DNA of 61,304 nt from QHYU01 sp041493955 (GTDB lineage: Bacteria > Acidobacteriota > Terriglobia > Acidiferrales > UBA7541). This document shows positions 19,459 to 28,284 of this stretch, one piece after another. The stretch spans positions 1-61,304 of the forward strand of contig JBGPZW010000002.1 in the NCBI GenBank assembly GCA_041493955.1, given 5' to 3'. Below the pieces are notes generated by a model. The model ran no database searches. It was not told where the DNA came from and saw only the letters and a list, made by a program, of their open reading frames with translations. The stretch's first letter is position 1; each line of letters starts with the position of its first letter. The translations under genes and the position numbers were made by a program.

Positions 19459-20201
19459 TACTTGGCTCCCCAGGGCATCAGCAACGACTTAAACCACTCC
19501 TTGGTGGCGGTCAGCTTGTATTGCTGGATTGCACCCGCCGGGTCGACGTTTTTAGGGCACACTTTCGTGCACTCCCCGACGAACGTGCAACCCCATATCC
19601 CTTCGTGCTGGGAAAGAATCTCCATGCGCTCAGCTGCTCCCTGGTCGCGCGAATCGAGGTTGTACCGTTGCGCCAGCGCAATCGCCGCCGGGCCCGCAAA
19701 GAGCGGGTCGAGCCCGTACACCGGACAGGCCGCGTAGCAAAGCATGCAGTTGATGCACATACTGAACTGCTTGTACGCGTCCAGCTGCTCTGGCGTCTGG
19801 GCGTATTCGCCCTCGCTGATGGGCTTCTCTTCTTTGCGGATGATCCACGGCTTGACGCCCACGAGCTTTTGCATGAAGTCGGTCATCTCGATGACCAAGT
19901 CGCGGACAATGGGGAAATAGTTGAGCGGCTCGACGTTCACCGGCCCCGGCCCGCATTTACTGAGGAACGTGGCACAGGTCAGCTTGGGCTCGCCGTTCAC
20001 CATCATCCCGCAACTTCCGCAGATGCCCATGCGGCATGACCAGCGGAAGGTGAGCGAGCCATCGAGCTTGTCCTTGATGTAGTTCAGCGCGTCGAGCACC
20101 ACCCAGTCTTCGCGGTAGGGCACCTCGAATGTCTGCAAGCGCGGCGCCGCATCCTGCTCCGGCGAATACCGCGTGATCGCCAACTGGATTGTCTCTGCCA
20201 T
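19458..20201 (-). CDS. frdB: Fumarate reductase iron-sulfur subunit
   Basis: About 247 residues. The 2Fe-2S site is CRMGICGSCG with a later LTCATF Cys near residues 50-72. The 4Fe-4S site is CINCMLCYAACP near 142-153, and the 3Fe-4S ligands lie in CTFVGECTKVCP. It carries electrons between the membrane quinone sites and FrdA. ATG at 20201 with AAAGG upstream is preferred; a TTG at 20225 overlaps the frdA stop and is the alternative. Confidence 0.96.
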   Translation of the reverse strand: MAETIQLAITRYSPEQDAAPRLQTFEVPYREDWVVLDALNYIKDKLDGSLTFRWSCRMGICGSCGMMVNGEPKLTCATFLSKCGPGPVNVEPLNYFPIVRDLVIEMTDFMQKLVGVKPWIIRKEEKPISEGEYAQTPEQLDAYKQFSMCINCMLCYAACPVYGLDPLFAGPAAIALAQRYNLDSRDQGAAERMEILSQHEGIWGCTFVGECTKVCPKNVDPAGAIQQYKLTATKEWFKSLLMPWGAK

Positions 20202-20221
20202 GCTGCCTTTCTTGTCGGCGC

Positions 20222-21991
20222 TCAAGATGCGCCTTTCGATTCCGCTGCGGCTTCTCCGTAGACGCGTTCGCCAGGGGGCCAGCGGGTGATTCTTACCGGC
20301 AGATATTCGACCTGCGGCGAGCCTTCGGCGTCCCGCAAGACCAGCGAATGCGCCAGGAACTTCTGGTCATCGCGCTTGGGGTAATCGGTGCGCTGGTGGG
20401 CCCCGCGCGATTCCGTGCGCTGCAGCGCCGACTGCACCATTGCTTCCGACACGTCCAGCATGAACCCGAGCTCGAGCGCCGCGATCAGCTCAGTATTGAA
20501 CGTGCGGCTACGGTCATCTAGCGCAATGTTCGCGTAGCGCTTCTGAAATTCATGCAGCTTCGCGGCTCCTTCGGCGAGCGACGCGTGCGTGCGATAGATG
20601 CCCGCGCTCTGCTCCATGGTGATCTGCATTTCTTCGCGCAGCGTCGAGATGCGTTCCTTGCCTCCCGTCTTGTGGAGGAAGCACTCCTCCAATCTTCGCT
20701 GTTCATCAACGGCCTGCGCCAGGATGGCGCCGCTCGCCTCCGGCTGCTGCGCCGCAAACTCAGCGGCCGCGCGGCCCGCGCGCGCGCCAAACACCAGCAG
20801 CTCGGGCAGGGAATTTGACCCCAGGCGGTTGGCCCCGTTGATGCTCACGCAGGCCACCTCTCCCGCGGCATAGAGTCCGCGCATCGTTGTGGCTCCCTGG
20901 ATATCCGTGTGCACACCACCCATCATGTAGTGGATCACCGGCCGCACCGGGATCAGCTCCTTGATCGGATCGATATTTTCGTACTTCAGGCACAGCTCGC
21001 GCACAAACGGCAGCTTGGTGTTGATGATCTTCTCGCCCAAATGCCGCAAGTCCAGGTGGACCACGTCGCCGTAGGGCCCTTTGACGGTGCGGCCTTTTTC
21101 CATTTCCTTGACGAAGGCTTGCGAGATGCGGTCGCGTGGCCCTAGCTCCATCGAACGCAGCACCGGCTTGGGCTGCGGCGTCCCCAAGTTGTAGTCCTGC
21201 AAATAGCGGTAGCCGTCTTTATTCAGCATGTAACCGCCCTCGGAGCGGGCCGCCTCCGTGATCAGGATTCCCGTGAAGGGCAGGCCGGTGGGGTGGTACT
21301 GGATGAACTCCATATCCTTGAGCGGTGCGCCCGCGCGGTAGGCCAGCGCCATGCCGTCGCCGGTCTTGATGTTGGCGTTCGTGGTGTAGGGAAACACGCG
21401 CCCGCAGCCGCCCGTGCACAGGATCACGGCCTTCGCCGTGATCGCCCGAATCTTGCCCGACATCAGCTCGATGGCCACCACGCCTTGCACGCGCCCCTCG
21501 TCCACGAGCAGCTTGGTCACAAACCATTCGTCGTAGCGCGTTACTTCTGGGTACTTCAGTGTGGTCTGGAAGAGTGTGTGCAACATGTGGAAGCCCGTCT
21601 TGTCCGCGGCAAACCATGTCCGCATTCTCTTCATCCCACCGAATGCTCGCACCGCGATGTGGCCGTCAGGCTCGCGGCTCCAGGGACACCCCCAATGCTC
21701 CAGGCGCAGCATCTCCTGCGGGGCTTCCCGAACGAAGGCCTCCACAGCGTCCTGGTCCGAGAGCCAATCGCCTCCGGAAATCGTGTCGTAGGCGTGTTCA
21801 TCAAAACTATCGCCTGGCTTAGTGACCCCCGCCGCCCCGCCCTCAGCGGAGACTGTATGGCTGCGCATGGGGTACACCTTGGACACCACGGCGACTTTCA
21901 GCTTTGGATTGGTCTCGGCGACTGCAATCGCCGCGCGGAGCCCTGCACCTCCGCCACCCACTAAAAGGACATCGTGGCTCAAGACATCCAT
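20222..21991 (-). CDS. frdA: Fumarate reductase/succinate dehydrogenase flavoprotein subunit
   Basis: 589 residues. FAD-binding GGGGAGLRAA near residue 12, the RSHTVSAEGGAAG segment carrying the His for covalent FAD, HPTGL and TEAARSEGG active-site blocks, and RDRISQAF near 290 with the catalytic Arg. It interconverts fumarate and succinate; the FrdC/FrdD-type anchor favours fumarate reductase. The start at 21991 is chosen because a longer frame would begin at 22072, inside the -10 box of the operon promoter, and AAGG lies upstream of 21991. Confidence 0.96.
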   Translation of the reverse strand: MDVLSHDVLLVGGGGAGLRAAIAVAETNPKLKVAVVSKVYPMRSHTVSAEGGAAGVTKPGDSFDEHAYDTISGGDWLSDQDAVEAFVREAPQEMLRLEHWGCPWSREPDGHIAVRAFGGMKRMRTWFAADKTGFHMLHTLFQTTLKYPEVTRYDEWFVTKLLVDEGRVQGVVAIELMSGKIRAITAKAVILCTGGCGRVFPYTTNANIKTGDGMALAYRAGAPLKDMEFIQYHPTGLPFTGILITEAARSEGGYMLNKDGYRYLQDYNLGTPQPKPVLRSMELGPRDRISQAFVKEMEKGRTVKGPYGDVVHLDLRHLGEKIINTKLPFVRELCLKYENIDPIKELIPVRPVIHYMMGGVHTDIQGATTMRGLYAAGEVACVSINGANRLGSNSLPELLVFGARAGRAAAEFAAQQPEASGAILAQAVDEQRRLEECFLHKTGGKERISTLREEMQITMEQSAGIYRTHASLAEGAAKLHEFQKRYANIALDDRSRTFNTELIAALELGFMLDVSEAMVQSALQRTESRGAHQRTDYPKRDDQKFLAHSLVLRDAEGSPQVEYLPVRITRWPPGERVYGEAAAESKGAS

Positions 21992-22067
21992 GCTTCTGCC
22001 TTGTGGAGAGAGTGCCCCAACGAGTTTGTTCTGGCCAACATGAGTAAGGAACGGTGCTTGGGCGCGT

Positions 22068-22096
22068 ATCATAGGTCGTGACCTGGTCTAAGTCAA
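22068..22096 (-). promoter_or_regulatory. Strong sigma-70 promoter of the frd operon
   Basis: On the minus strand TTGACT (22096-22091), 17-nt spacer, TATGAT (22073-22068). The predicted start near 22061 gives a leader of about 70 nt before frdA. Confidence 0.75.
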
Positions 22097-22904
22097 CGCG
22101 GAGAGTCCGAACAAGGAGGACGTCGACATCGGTTGTTCCTTCCAGGTAATGGACGCATGTACCGACGCGAAAGAAAACGGTTCGGACAGGCCAAAGCGCT
22201 GTGAAGAGGCTACTGCCCAACCGTCCATCTGGGCCTTCCGCCAAAGGTGCGCCTAATCGGGAAGGCGGTCCCGAACCTAACTCATGCGGGAGCAAGACAC
22301 TCTTTGCGCACGAACACGGAAGTGCGCGCGGCGGGAGCAATTTCTAAGGTCGTATAACCAATTGAGCGGCGTCGCCGAAAAGCTTTCCTATCGAGCCTTC
22401 CCATTCCGCTCACTAAGGCTTGAAGAGTTGTTTCCGATCGTCGCGAGCGTTTTCCAGGATAGCCGCTAACCCATTTCAAAACCATGCAGACGCTTTTCGG
22501 CACCTATACCAGTGCGGTGGCGTTGTCGGTGAGCACGCCAGAGCGAGGATTGAAAATCGTCAACTGTGGGGACTTTTGTGGGGACCTCTCATACATCTTG
22601 GCGAATCTCGCCACATCTCAAATCACCTTGCCGCAACTGGTGAACCGGTTGAACCTGAGAGGGTTGCAGGGCTTTCTGCCTTCCGTTCAACAAGTTTCCT
22701 AAATCGCTGGAAATCGTCTCCGGAACCAAAGGCCATAGTTTTTCCCCGCAGTGCGCCGCTGACTGCGCAGCTTGACGGCCTGACCCCGGGCAACTTCTTT
22801 CCCGGATGCCCGAAATCCCTCCGGTTCTCCCGCGCATTTTCGCTCCTCGGTTTCGAATACGCCCTCTCGGCGCACAATCCTCTGCGCGCCCGTCGAGTTT
22901 TAAT

Positions 22905-22933
22905 TTGACATACGTTTACCATTGAGCTATCAT
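22905..22933 (+). promoter_or_regulatory. Near-consensus sigma-70 promoter with no obvious gene
   Basis: TTGACA (22905-22910), 17-nt spacer, TATCAT (22928-22933). The next credible start codon is 450 nt away at 23386. It could drive a small RNA or a long leader. Confidence 0.7.
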
Positions 22934-23049
22934 GTGCCGCAACGCTCGCCAAGCGCTTTGCACATTACATCAAAGCTGGTAGCAGGACGGTTTGACTCAT
23001 GCGCACACGCGCAACTTCTTTGGAATGCGCAGTCACTAAAAATGAGCCC

Positions 23050-23115
23050 GTAAGTGCTTTAGAGTCTGCACTTAGCCTGTTCTTGGGCCTCAAGCTTCCT
23101 AGAATCAGCACTTAC
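23050..23115. repeat. Inverted repeat GTAAGTGCT / AGCACTTAC
   Basis: Perfect 9-nt arms at 23050-23058 and 23107-23115, with a third related GCACTTA at 23069 between them. The same octamer GTAAGTGC or its complement occurs at 15009 and 15639, also outside genes. Confidence 0.5.
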
Positions 23116-23125
23116 AGAAAATATA

Positions 23126-23149
23126 GGGGGGGGGGGTGGGGGTACCCCC
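23126..23149. repeat. G-run and GGGGGTACCCCC palindrome
   Basis: Eleven G (23126-23136), T, then a 12-bp palindrome GGGGGTACCCCC (23138-23149). It could form a quadruplex or slip during replication, or could mark an assembly-sensitive site. Confidence 0.6.
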
Positions 23150-23284
23150 TCGGACCGGCCCGTATCGCCGACGTCACGGCAGCGGGCTGCAGTTCGCGCC
23201 GCGGCTAAAAAAACGCTGGCCAGATGCCAACGCACTATACACGCCTGACGCGATCGCCGCGCAACAGCGTAACCCCGCTGGGGC

Positions 23285-23313
23285 TAGGCAGAACGGCCAA
23301 TCGCGGCTACAAT
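23285..23313 (+). promoter_or_regulatory. Promoter candidate for the ABC ATPase operon
   Basis: TAGGCA (23285-23290), 17-nt spacer, TACAAT (23308-23313). The start would lie about 65 nt before GTG 23386. Confidence 0.5.
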
Positions 23314-23385
23314 ATTTGTGCTTCCTTGGTTCGACCCGTTGCTGCGGGCACACCACAAGAGGCGCTCTCCCCGGGGGAATCAGGC

Positions 23386-24069
23386 GTGGAGCCGATACTC
23401 AAGACCGAGAATCTTTGGAAGCTCTATCGCTCCGGCAGGCTCGAGGTGCCCGCCCTGCGCGGCGTCAACTTCGAGGTCGAGCCCGCGGAGTTTGTGGCCG
23501 TGATGGGTCCCTCGGGCTGCGGCAAGTCCACGCTGCTCTATGTGATCGGGGGGCTGGCCCAGGCCACCCGCGGCCGCGTCCTGGTGGACGGCAACGACCT
23601 GACCACGATGAGCGACGCCGAGCGCACCAAGCTGCGCCGCCACAAAGTGGGATTTGTCTTCCAGCGCTTCAACCTGCTGCCCACGCTCGACGCCAGGGGC
23701 AACATCGCCATCGCCCAGCACATCCACGGCAACGGCTTCGATCCGCACCGCTTCGACGTGGTCACCAAGATGCTTGGCCTGGGCGACCGCCTGCACCACC
23801 GCCCGGCGGAGATGTCCGGGGGCGAGCAGCAGCGCGTGGCCATCGCCCGTGCCATCATCAACGAGCCGAAGATTGTGCTGGCCGACGAGCCCACCGGCAA
23901 CCTGGACACGAAGAATTCTGAAACCGTGCTCGCCATGCTGCGTCAGTTGAACAAGGAGCTCGGCCAGACCATCGTCATGATCACGCACAACCCGGAAGCC
24001 GCCGCCTATGCCGACCGCGTCGTGCACATGCGCGACGGTCTCATCGTGGACGGCGTGCCCACCGATTAG
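23386..24069 (+). CDS. ABC transporter ATP-binding protein, LolD/MacB type
   Basis: 227 residues. Walker A GPSGCGKS near 42-49, Q-loop VFQRFNLLPTL near 90, signature MSGGEQQRVAIARA near 144, Walker B IVLADEPTGNLD near 166, and H-loop MITHN. The NLD ending and overall length place it with LolD, MacB and FtsE. No permease follows it. The best partner in the window is the FtsX-type permease at 10752. GTG chosen because GGGGGA lies 8 nt upstream and homology begins right there. Followed 2 nt later by a small membrane protein. Confidence 0.93.
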   Translation: MEPILKTENLWKLYRSGRLEVPALRGVNFEVEPAEFVAVMGPSGCGKSTLLYVIGGLAQATRGRVLVDGNDLTTMSDAERTKLRRHKVGFVFQRFNLLPTLDARGNIAIAQHIHGNGFDPHRFDVVTKMLGLGDRLHHRPAEMSGGEQQRVAIARAIINEPKIVLADEPTGNLDTKNSETVLAMLRQLNKELGQTIVMITHNPEAAAYADRVVHMRDGLIVDGVPTD

Positions 24070-24071
24070 CG

Positions 24072-24467
24072 ATGCGCGCGATCTGGCATGTGATTGTGCG
24101 CACGGTCTTCTGGTCCTACGAACGCGGCACCTGGCCCTACGACGTTGCGGTCGCCGCCATCGTCCTGTTCGTCCTGCTTTCACCGCGCTCCTGGTTCCAC
24201 GATCAGCCGCAAGTGGGCCCGCCAGCCTACGCCGCGCAGGTAGAGTTGCTCAGCGATGACCCCGCCAGCCGCACCGTGACCTACCGGGTGGATGCCCGCC
24301 TGCTCGCCTCACCCATCCGCACGCCGGAGCTCGAACACGACCTCCATGAGGCGGTGAGCAAAAACGTCGCCGGCATGCGCGGAAGGAAATTCCAGATTCT
24401 GCGCATCGAACCCATCCGCGGCGAAGACGGCACCGTCGTCTCCTACGACGTGGCCATACAGCCGTAA
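24072..24467 (+). CDS. Small membrane-anchored hypothetical protein
   Basis: 131 residues: one membrane helix (about 23-40: VAVAAIVLFVLLSP) followed by a soluble alpha/beta domain of about 80 residues. Starts 2 nt after the ATPase stop and so is translated from the same message. Not recognised as a transporter permease, which would need more helices. It may be an accessory factor of the ATPase. Confidence 0.78.
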   Translation: MRAIWHVIVRTVFWSYERGTWPYDVAVAAIVLFVLLSPRSWFHDQPQVGPPAYAAQVELLSDDPASRTVTYRVDARLLASPIRTPELEHDLHEAVSKNVAGMRGRKFQILRIEPIRGEDGTVVSYDVAIQP

Positions 24468-24606
24468 GCCGAAGCGGCGCGGACGCCGGGGCGTGGAGGG
24501 GTAAGGTTTTGAAAACGCGAAACGCCTCGTCTGCGCTGGGCGTCCAATTTGCTGTGGTAGGATGCTTGCTCCCTGGTTCAGTGTGGCGACTTTGCGGAGG
24601 TAGGTG

Positions 24607-25329
24607 TTGAGAGGTAAATGCTGGAAGGGACTTTTCTTAGTGGGCGTGATCCTACTGCTTGCCGGGCCGGGGTTTGGTGTGCCTGCGGGCGGCACGGCAA
24701 CCCAGAGTCAGACCAGTTGGACCCTCGAAGCTGTCCTGAAGCAGCTGGACGCCACCGCCCGTGAGTTCCACAGCCTGAGCGCGGATCTCCAGCGCACGAA
24801 AGTGACGGTGGTGGTGAACGACAAGTCTACCGAGTCAGGCACCATTCTCGTGCGTCGCGACGACAAGATGCGCATCGACCTGACCCAGCCCGACCCGCGC
24901 ACCATTCTCCGCGACGGTAATGAGCTCTACATTTACAACCCGAAGATCAAGCGCGTCGACCAGTACGATCTGGGCAAACACCGCGCCCTGGTGGACCAAT
25001 TCCTATTGCTGGGATTCGGCACCTCCGGCTCGGACCTGAAGAAAAACTATTTGCTGACCGTGCTGGGCGAGGAAACGCTGGACAAGCAGAAGGTTCTGTT
25101 GCTGGAGCTGACTCCCAAGTCCGACGATGTGCGCAAGCAGGTCTCGAAAATCCACCTCTGGATTGACGAAGCGACCTGGCTGCCCGCGCAGCAGAAGTTT
25201 TTTGAAACCGGCTCCGGCGACTACTTCTTCATCCGCTACACGAACGCCGTCCGGAACATCCGCATCCACGACTCCAGCTTCAAGCCACACTGGCCGCACG
25301 GCACCACCAAAATCAAACCGCAGGGTTAG
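24607..25329 (+). CDS. LolA-like outer-membrane lipoprotein carrier
   Basis: 240 residues with a signal peptide (hydrophobic about 7-22). The mature part has the LolA pattern: FHSLSADLQRTKV near 50, GTILVRRDDKMRIDL, then DGNELYIYNPKIKRVDQYDL with short basic turns, and KIHLWIDEATWLPAQQKFFE. It would bind lipoprotein acyl chains in the periplasm. Its position after a LolD-type ATPase supports a lipoprotein-trafficking role. TTG at 24607 is chosen since GGAGGT (24596-24601) is 5 nt upstream; GTG 24604 would be only 2 nt away. It ends 4 nt inside the convergent ada gene. Confidence 0.82.
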   Translation: MRGKCWKGLFLVGVILLLAGPGFGVPAGGTATQSQTSWTLEAVLKQLDATAREFHSLSADLQRTKVTVVVNDKSTESGTILVRRDDKMRIDLTQPDPRTILRDGNELYIYNPKIKRVDQYDLGKHRALVDQFLLLGFGTSGSDLKKNYLLTVLGEETLDKQKVLLLELTPKSDDVRKQVSKIHLWIDEATWLPAQQKFFETGSGDYFFIRYTNAVRNIRIHDSSFKPHWPHGTTKIKPQG

Positions 25330-26441
25330 CCGCCTGCGGCTGCGCTTCTGACTCTTCCACGCTTTACTGGCGCGCGCTCCTGCTCGAGCAGGGCGCGCTT
25401 GCGCCCCAGACCCCAGCGGTAGCCGCCGAGCCCTCCGTCTTCCCGCACCACGCGGTGGCAGGGGACCACGACCGAAACGGGATTCGTGGCGCAGGCGCGC
25501 GCTACAGCGCGCGTGGCCTTCGGCTGGCCCAACGTGCGGGCGATTTGGCTGTACGAACGAGTGCTGCCGTGGGGGATGGCGCGCAGGGCTTCCCAGACGC
25601 GCCGCTGGAACGCAGTGGCCTGCACGTCAGTGGGCAGATCGAGGTGCGGCTGGCGGCCTTCGAGATGGCGCAGCAGCGCGCGCACCCAGGTAGAGAGGCC
25701 GTTGGTGTTGCGTTCAATCTCCGCTTGCGGGTATTCCCGCCGCAGCGCGGCCTCCAGGGGCCGGTCGGAATCGCCGAGATACACGGCGGAGACGCCACGC
25801 AGGGTCGCGGCAACCAGCAGCCGACCCAGCGGGCAGTCCACAACGGTGTAGCCGATGCGCATCCCGCGCCCGCCGCGCCGGTAGGTCGCCGGTGTCATTC
25901 CGAGTTGCGCGTCGGAGCGCTCGTAAAGACGGCTTGAGGAACCATAGCCTGCTTCATACAGTGAAGTGGTCACGTCTCTTCCCTCCTGCAAACTCTTCTT
26001 CAACGAGCCCAGCCGCCGCGCATCCGCATATTGCCGCGGCGTGATCCCCATCAGGCGGCGAAACGTGCGCTGCAAACGGAGCGGGCGCATGCCGGCCTGA
26101 ACAGCAAGCGCAGCGAGGGTGAGCGGTTCGTCGAAGTGAGCGTCAATGTGCCGGCAGACGCGCCCGACGAGCTCCGCCTGCGGATCGCGCGCCGCCCGGC
26201 GTGGCTGGCAGCGCCGGCAGGGGCGAAAGCCCTCGCGCTCGGCGACCTCCGGCAGCGGGTAGAATACTGCCTGGGCCCGCCGCGGCCGGCGCGAAGGGCA
26301 GGACGGCCGGCAGTAGATCCCCGTGGAGCGCACGGCATAGACGAACCTGCCGTCCAGCCGCGCGTCCCGGGCCAGCACGGCGCGCCAGCACCGCCGCTGG
26401 CTGAGACCTGCGCGGGCCTCAGTTTTGATTGCCAGATGCAT
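25326..26441 (-). CDS. ada: Ada: regulator and O6-methylguanine-DNA methyltransferase
   Basis: 371 residues with all three Ada parts in order. First is the N-terminal zinc/phosphotriester domain, with CRPSC and CRRC cysteines (about 50-80). An AraC-type helix-turn-helix follows (about 95-190: LTLAALAVQAGMRPLRLQRTF). Last is the C-terminal alkyltransferase with PCHRVV near 325 holding the acceptor Cys. It repairs methylated DNA and activates its own regulon once methylated. Convergent with the LolA-like gene, sharing 4 nt. Confidence 0.95.
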   Translation of the reverse strand: MHLAIKTEARAGLSQRRCWRAVLARDARLDGRFVYAVRSTGIYCRPSCPSRRPRRAQAVFYPLPEVAEREGFRPCRRCQPRRAARDPQAELVGRVCRHIDAHFDEPLTLAALAVQAGMRPLRLQRTFRRLMGITPRQYADARRLGSLKKSLQEGRDVTTSLYEAGYGSSSRLYERSDAQLGMTPATYRRGGRGMRIGYTVVDCPLGRLLVAATLRGVSAVYLGDSDRPLEAALRREYPQAEIERNTNGLSTWVRALLRHLEGRQPHLDLPTDVQATAFQRRVWEALRAIPHGSTRSYSQIARTLGQPKATRAVARACATNPVSVVVPCHRVVREDGGLGGYRWGLGRKRALLEQERAPVKRGRVRSAAAGG

Positions 26442-26576
26442 CGCTGAGCTCTTCTGTTCCTTACGAGGTAGAAGATAGGCCGAAGCGGGTAGAGAAATCT
26501 ATCCGATTCTTGCGTCCGAAGTTTAGTTCCCGCCCGGCCCGCACGCAGCCAACAAATCGGGTTTTTCGCAGGAAGC

Positions 26577-27587
26577 TCAGGCCTCTGCATTCTCCGCCGT
26601 GGCTGTCAGGTCGGACTCCGGTAGCGCCGAGGGTTTATGCCGCGAGGAGATGACCAGCACGACGGCGGCGATAATGACGGCCGCGGCCGCCAGCGTGCGC
26701 AGCGTGAGCCGCTCACCCGCCAGCGCCCAGCCCAAGAACATGGCCACGACAGGATTGACGTAGGCATAGGTGGCTACGCGGGCCGGCGGAGCTACACGCA
26801 GCAACCAGGTGTAGGTGCTGAAGCCCAGCAGCGAGCCGAAGACAATCAGGTAGCCCAGCGCGAGCAGGGAGCGCAGGGACACCGCCTCCCAGTGTAGCGC
26901 CGTTCCCTGACCGAACAGCAGACCGAAGAAAATCAGCAGGACGCCGCCGGCCAGGCTCTGCATGGCGGTGGAGAGCAGAGGCGCGTGCGGCAATCGCAGG
27001 CGTCGCGCAAAAACCGAACCGGTGGCCCAGGAAAGTGAGGCCAGCAGCAGAACGATGGCGCCGAGCGTGTCCACTCGCCCGCCCCCGGCCAGCCGCGAGG
27101 GGCTCACCAGAAACGCCAGACCCGCGAAACCCAGCATCAGGCCCACGACCACGCGCCAGGTGGGCCGCACGCCGCCGGGCCGCAACCAGTCGAGAAGCAC
27201 CATCCAGAACGACACGGTGGCCACCAGCAACGCGGTCACCCCCGAGGGCACGTACATCTCCGCCCAGGAAACTCCGCCGTTGCCGACGAGCAACAGTAAA
27301 GTGCCCATCAGCGCCGCCGCGAACCAGTTCGCCTGCGTGGGCCGCTCACCGCTGTGCATCCGCGCCAGCGGATACAGCACGGCCCCAGCCACCAGATGCC
27401 GCGCGCCGGCCATCAGAAACGGAGGCAGCGTGGCGACGGCGAAGCGGATGGCGAGATACGTCGAGCCCCACAGGACGTACACGGCGGCAAAGGCGGTGAT
27501 CAGCCTGGCCCGCGACGGCCCCGGACGATGTTTGCCCCGGGCGAGCGTCTCCGGAGGAGTTTCGAGCACAACCTCAGGCGTGGCCAT
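26577..27587 (-). CDS. EamA/DMT-family exporter (YedA-like)
   Basis: 336 residues, about ten membrane helices arranged as two EamA repeats. The first helix carries YVLWGSTYLAIRFAV, the usual DMT start. The second repeat is marked by LASLSWATGSVFARR near 190. It likely exports amino acids or related metabolites. Its start overlaps the Lrp gene by 14 nt with AAGGG upstream, so the two are translationally coupled. That pairing commonly means the regulator senses the exported substrate. Confidence 0.92.
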   Translation of the reverse strand: MATPEVVLETPPETLARGKHRPGPSRARLITAFAAVYVLWGSTYLAIRFAVATLPPFLMAGARHLVAGAVLYPLARMHSGERPTQANWFAAALMGTLLLLVGNGGVSWAEMYVPSGVTALLVATVSFWMVLLDWLRPGGVRPTWRVVVGLMLGFAGLAFLVSPSRLAGGGRVDTLGAIVLLLASLSWATGSVFARRLRLPHAPLLSTAMQSLAGGVLLIFFGLLFGQGTALHWEAVSLRSLLALGYLIVFGSLLGFSTYTWLLRVAPPARVATYAYVNPVVAMFLGWALAGERLTLRTLAAAAVIIAAVVLVISSRHKPSALPESDLTATAENAEA

Positions 27588-28062
27588 TTCCCTTTTTCCC
27601 TTCCGCTTCGCGCGGCACCGGCAGGCTTGCCGTTTCTTTCAGCGTGCCAAGCACGATGGTAGTGCGAGTTGAAATGATCTGCGGCAGGGTGCCGAAGCGC
27701 GTGCGCAACAGGCGCCCGAGCGCCTCGGTATTTGCGGCGCGCACCTTCACCAGAAAACAGTCCTCCCCGGCGACATGGTGCACCTCCTGCACCCCGGGGA
27801 TGGCCGCGAGCCGCTGGCCGGTCTTGACGCCGCCGGCGCGCTCGCGGCTGCGGACAAAGACAAAAGCGACCAGACCCAGACCCAATACGGCGGGATCGAG
27901 GCGTGCTTCATAGCCGCGAATGATGCCCCGCAGTTCGAGCTTGCGGATGCGCCCGAGGGTTGCCGAGGGCGCCAGGCCGATCTGGCGGGCGATCTCGGCA
28001 TTGGAGGCCCGGGCGTTGCCCTGCAGGAGCTTCAGGATGTGCAGGTCCACTTTGTCCATCAT
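27574..28062 (-). CDS. Lrp/AsnC-family transcriptional regulator
   Basis: 162 residues: N-terminal winged HTH (NAEIARQIGLAPSATLGRIRKLELRGII, about 20-48) and a C-terminal RAM ligand domain with the GVQEVHHVAGEDCFLVKV core. AsnC-type regulators bind amino acids and form octamers. It is transcribed with the EamA exporter it overlaps and probably controls it. AGAGG precedes the tandem ATG-ATG; either can start. Confidence 0.93.
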   Translation of the reverse strand: MMDKVDLHILKLLQGNARASNAEIARQIGLAPSATLGRIRKLELRGIIRGYEARLDPAVLGLGLVAFVFVRSRERAGGVKTGQRLAAIPGVQEVHHVAGEDCFLVKVRAANTEALGRLLRTRFGTLPQIISTRTTIVLGTLKETASLPVPREAEGKKGNGHA

Positions 28063-28284
28063 GTCAACCTCTGAGATGACTCAGAACGTTCATCGGATTC
28101 AGAAAGGAAGTACAGAATAACGTTCTACAAATTGGGTGTCGAGTGCCATTTTGGACCGGTGAAGCGGCCTGTCACAAACTCGGCCAAGGAACGCTTCCGA
28201 CACCGCCAGCGCCACACTGCGCGGCGCTCGCCAGCGGTATCATCGGCCAGCGATTGCCCTTCTCGGCGATCAGTCGAGCGTAAT

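Larger units (their letters stand above)
22074..23385. other. 1.3-kb gap with promoters but no convincing gene
   Basis: Short frames on both strands look non-coding: irregular composition and no recognisable motifs. The region is less GC-rich than its neighbours. The right half holds a near-consensus promoter (22905-22933), an inverted repeat (23050-23115), an 11-G run next to a GGGGGTACCCCC palindrome (23126-23149), and a second promoter candidate (23285-23313). Confidence 0.6.

Noticed and set aside
22282..22952. Several short frames on both strands upstream of frdA
   Set aside because: Composition unlike genes here, no ribosome sites and mutual overlap.
22999..23208. 69-codon plus-strand frame after the strong promoter
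   Set aside because: Runs through the G-run palindrome, has a poorly placed ribosome site and resembles spurious frames seen in repeated intergenic DNA. Kept only as a possible explanation of the promoter.
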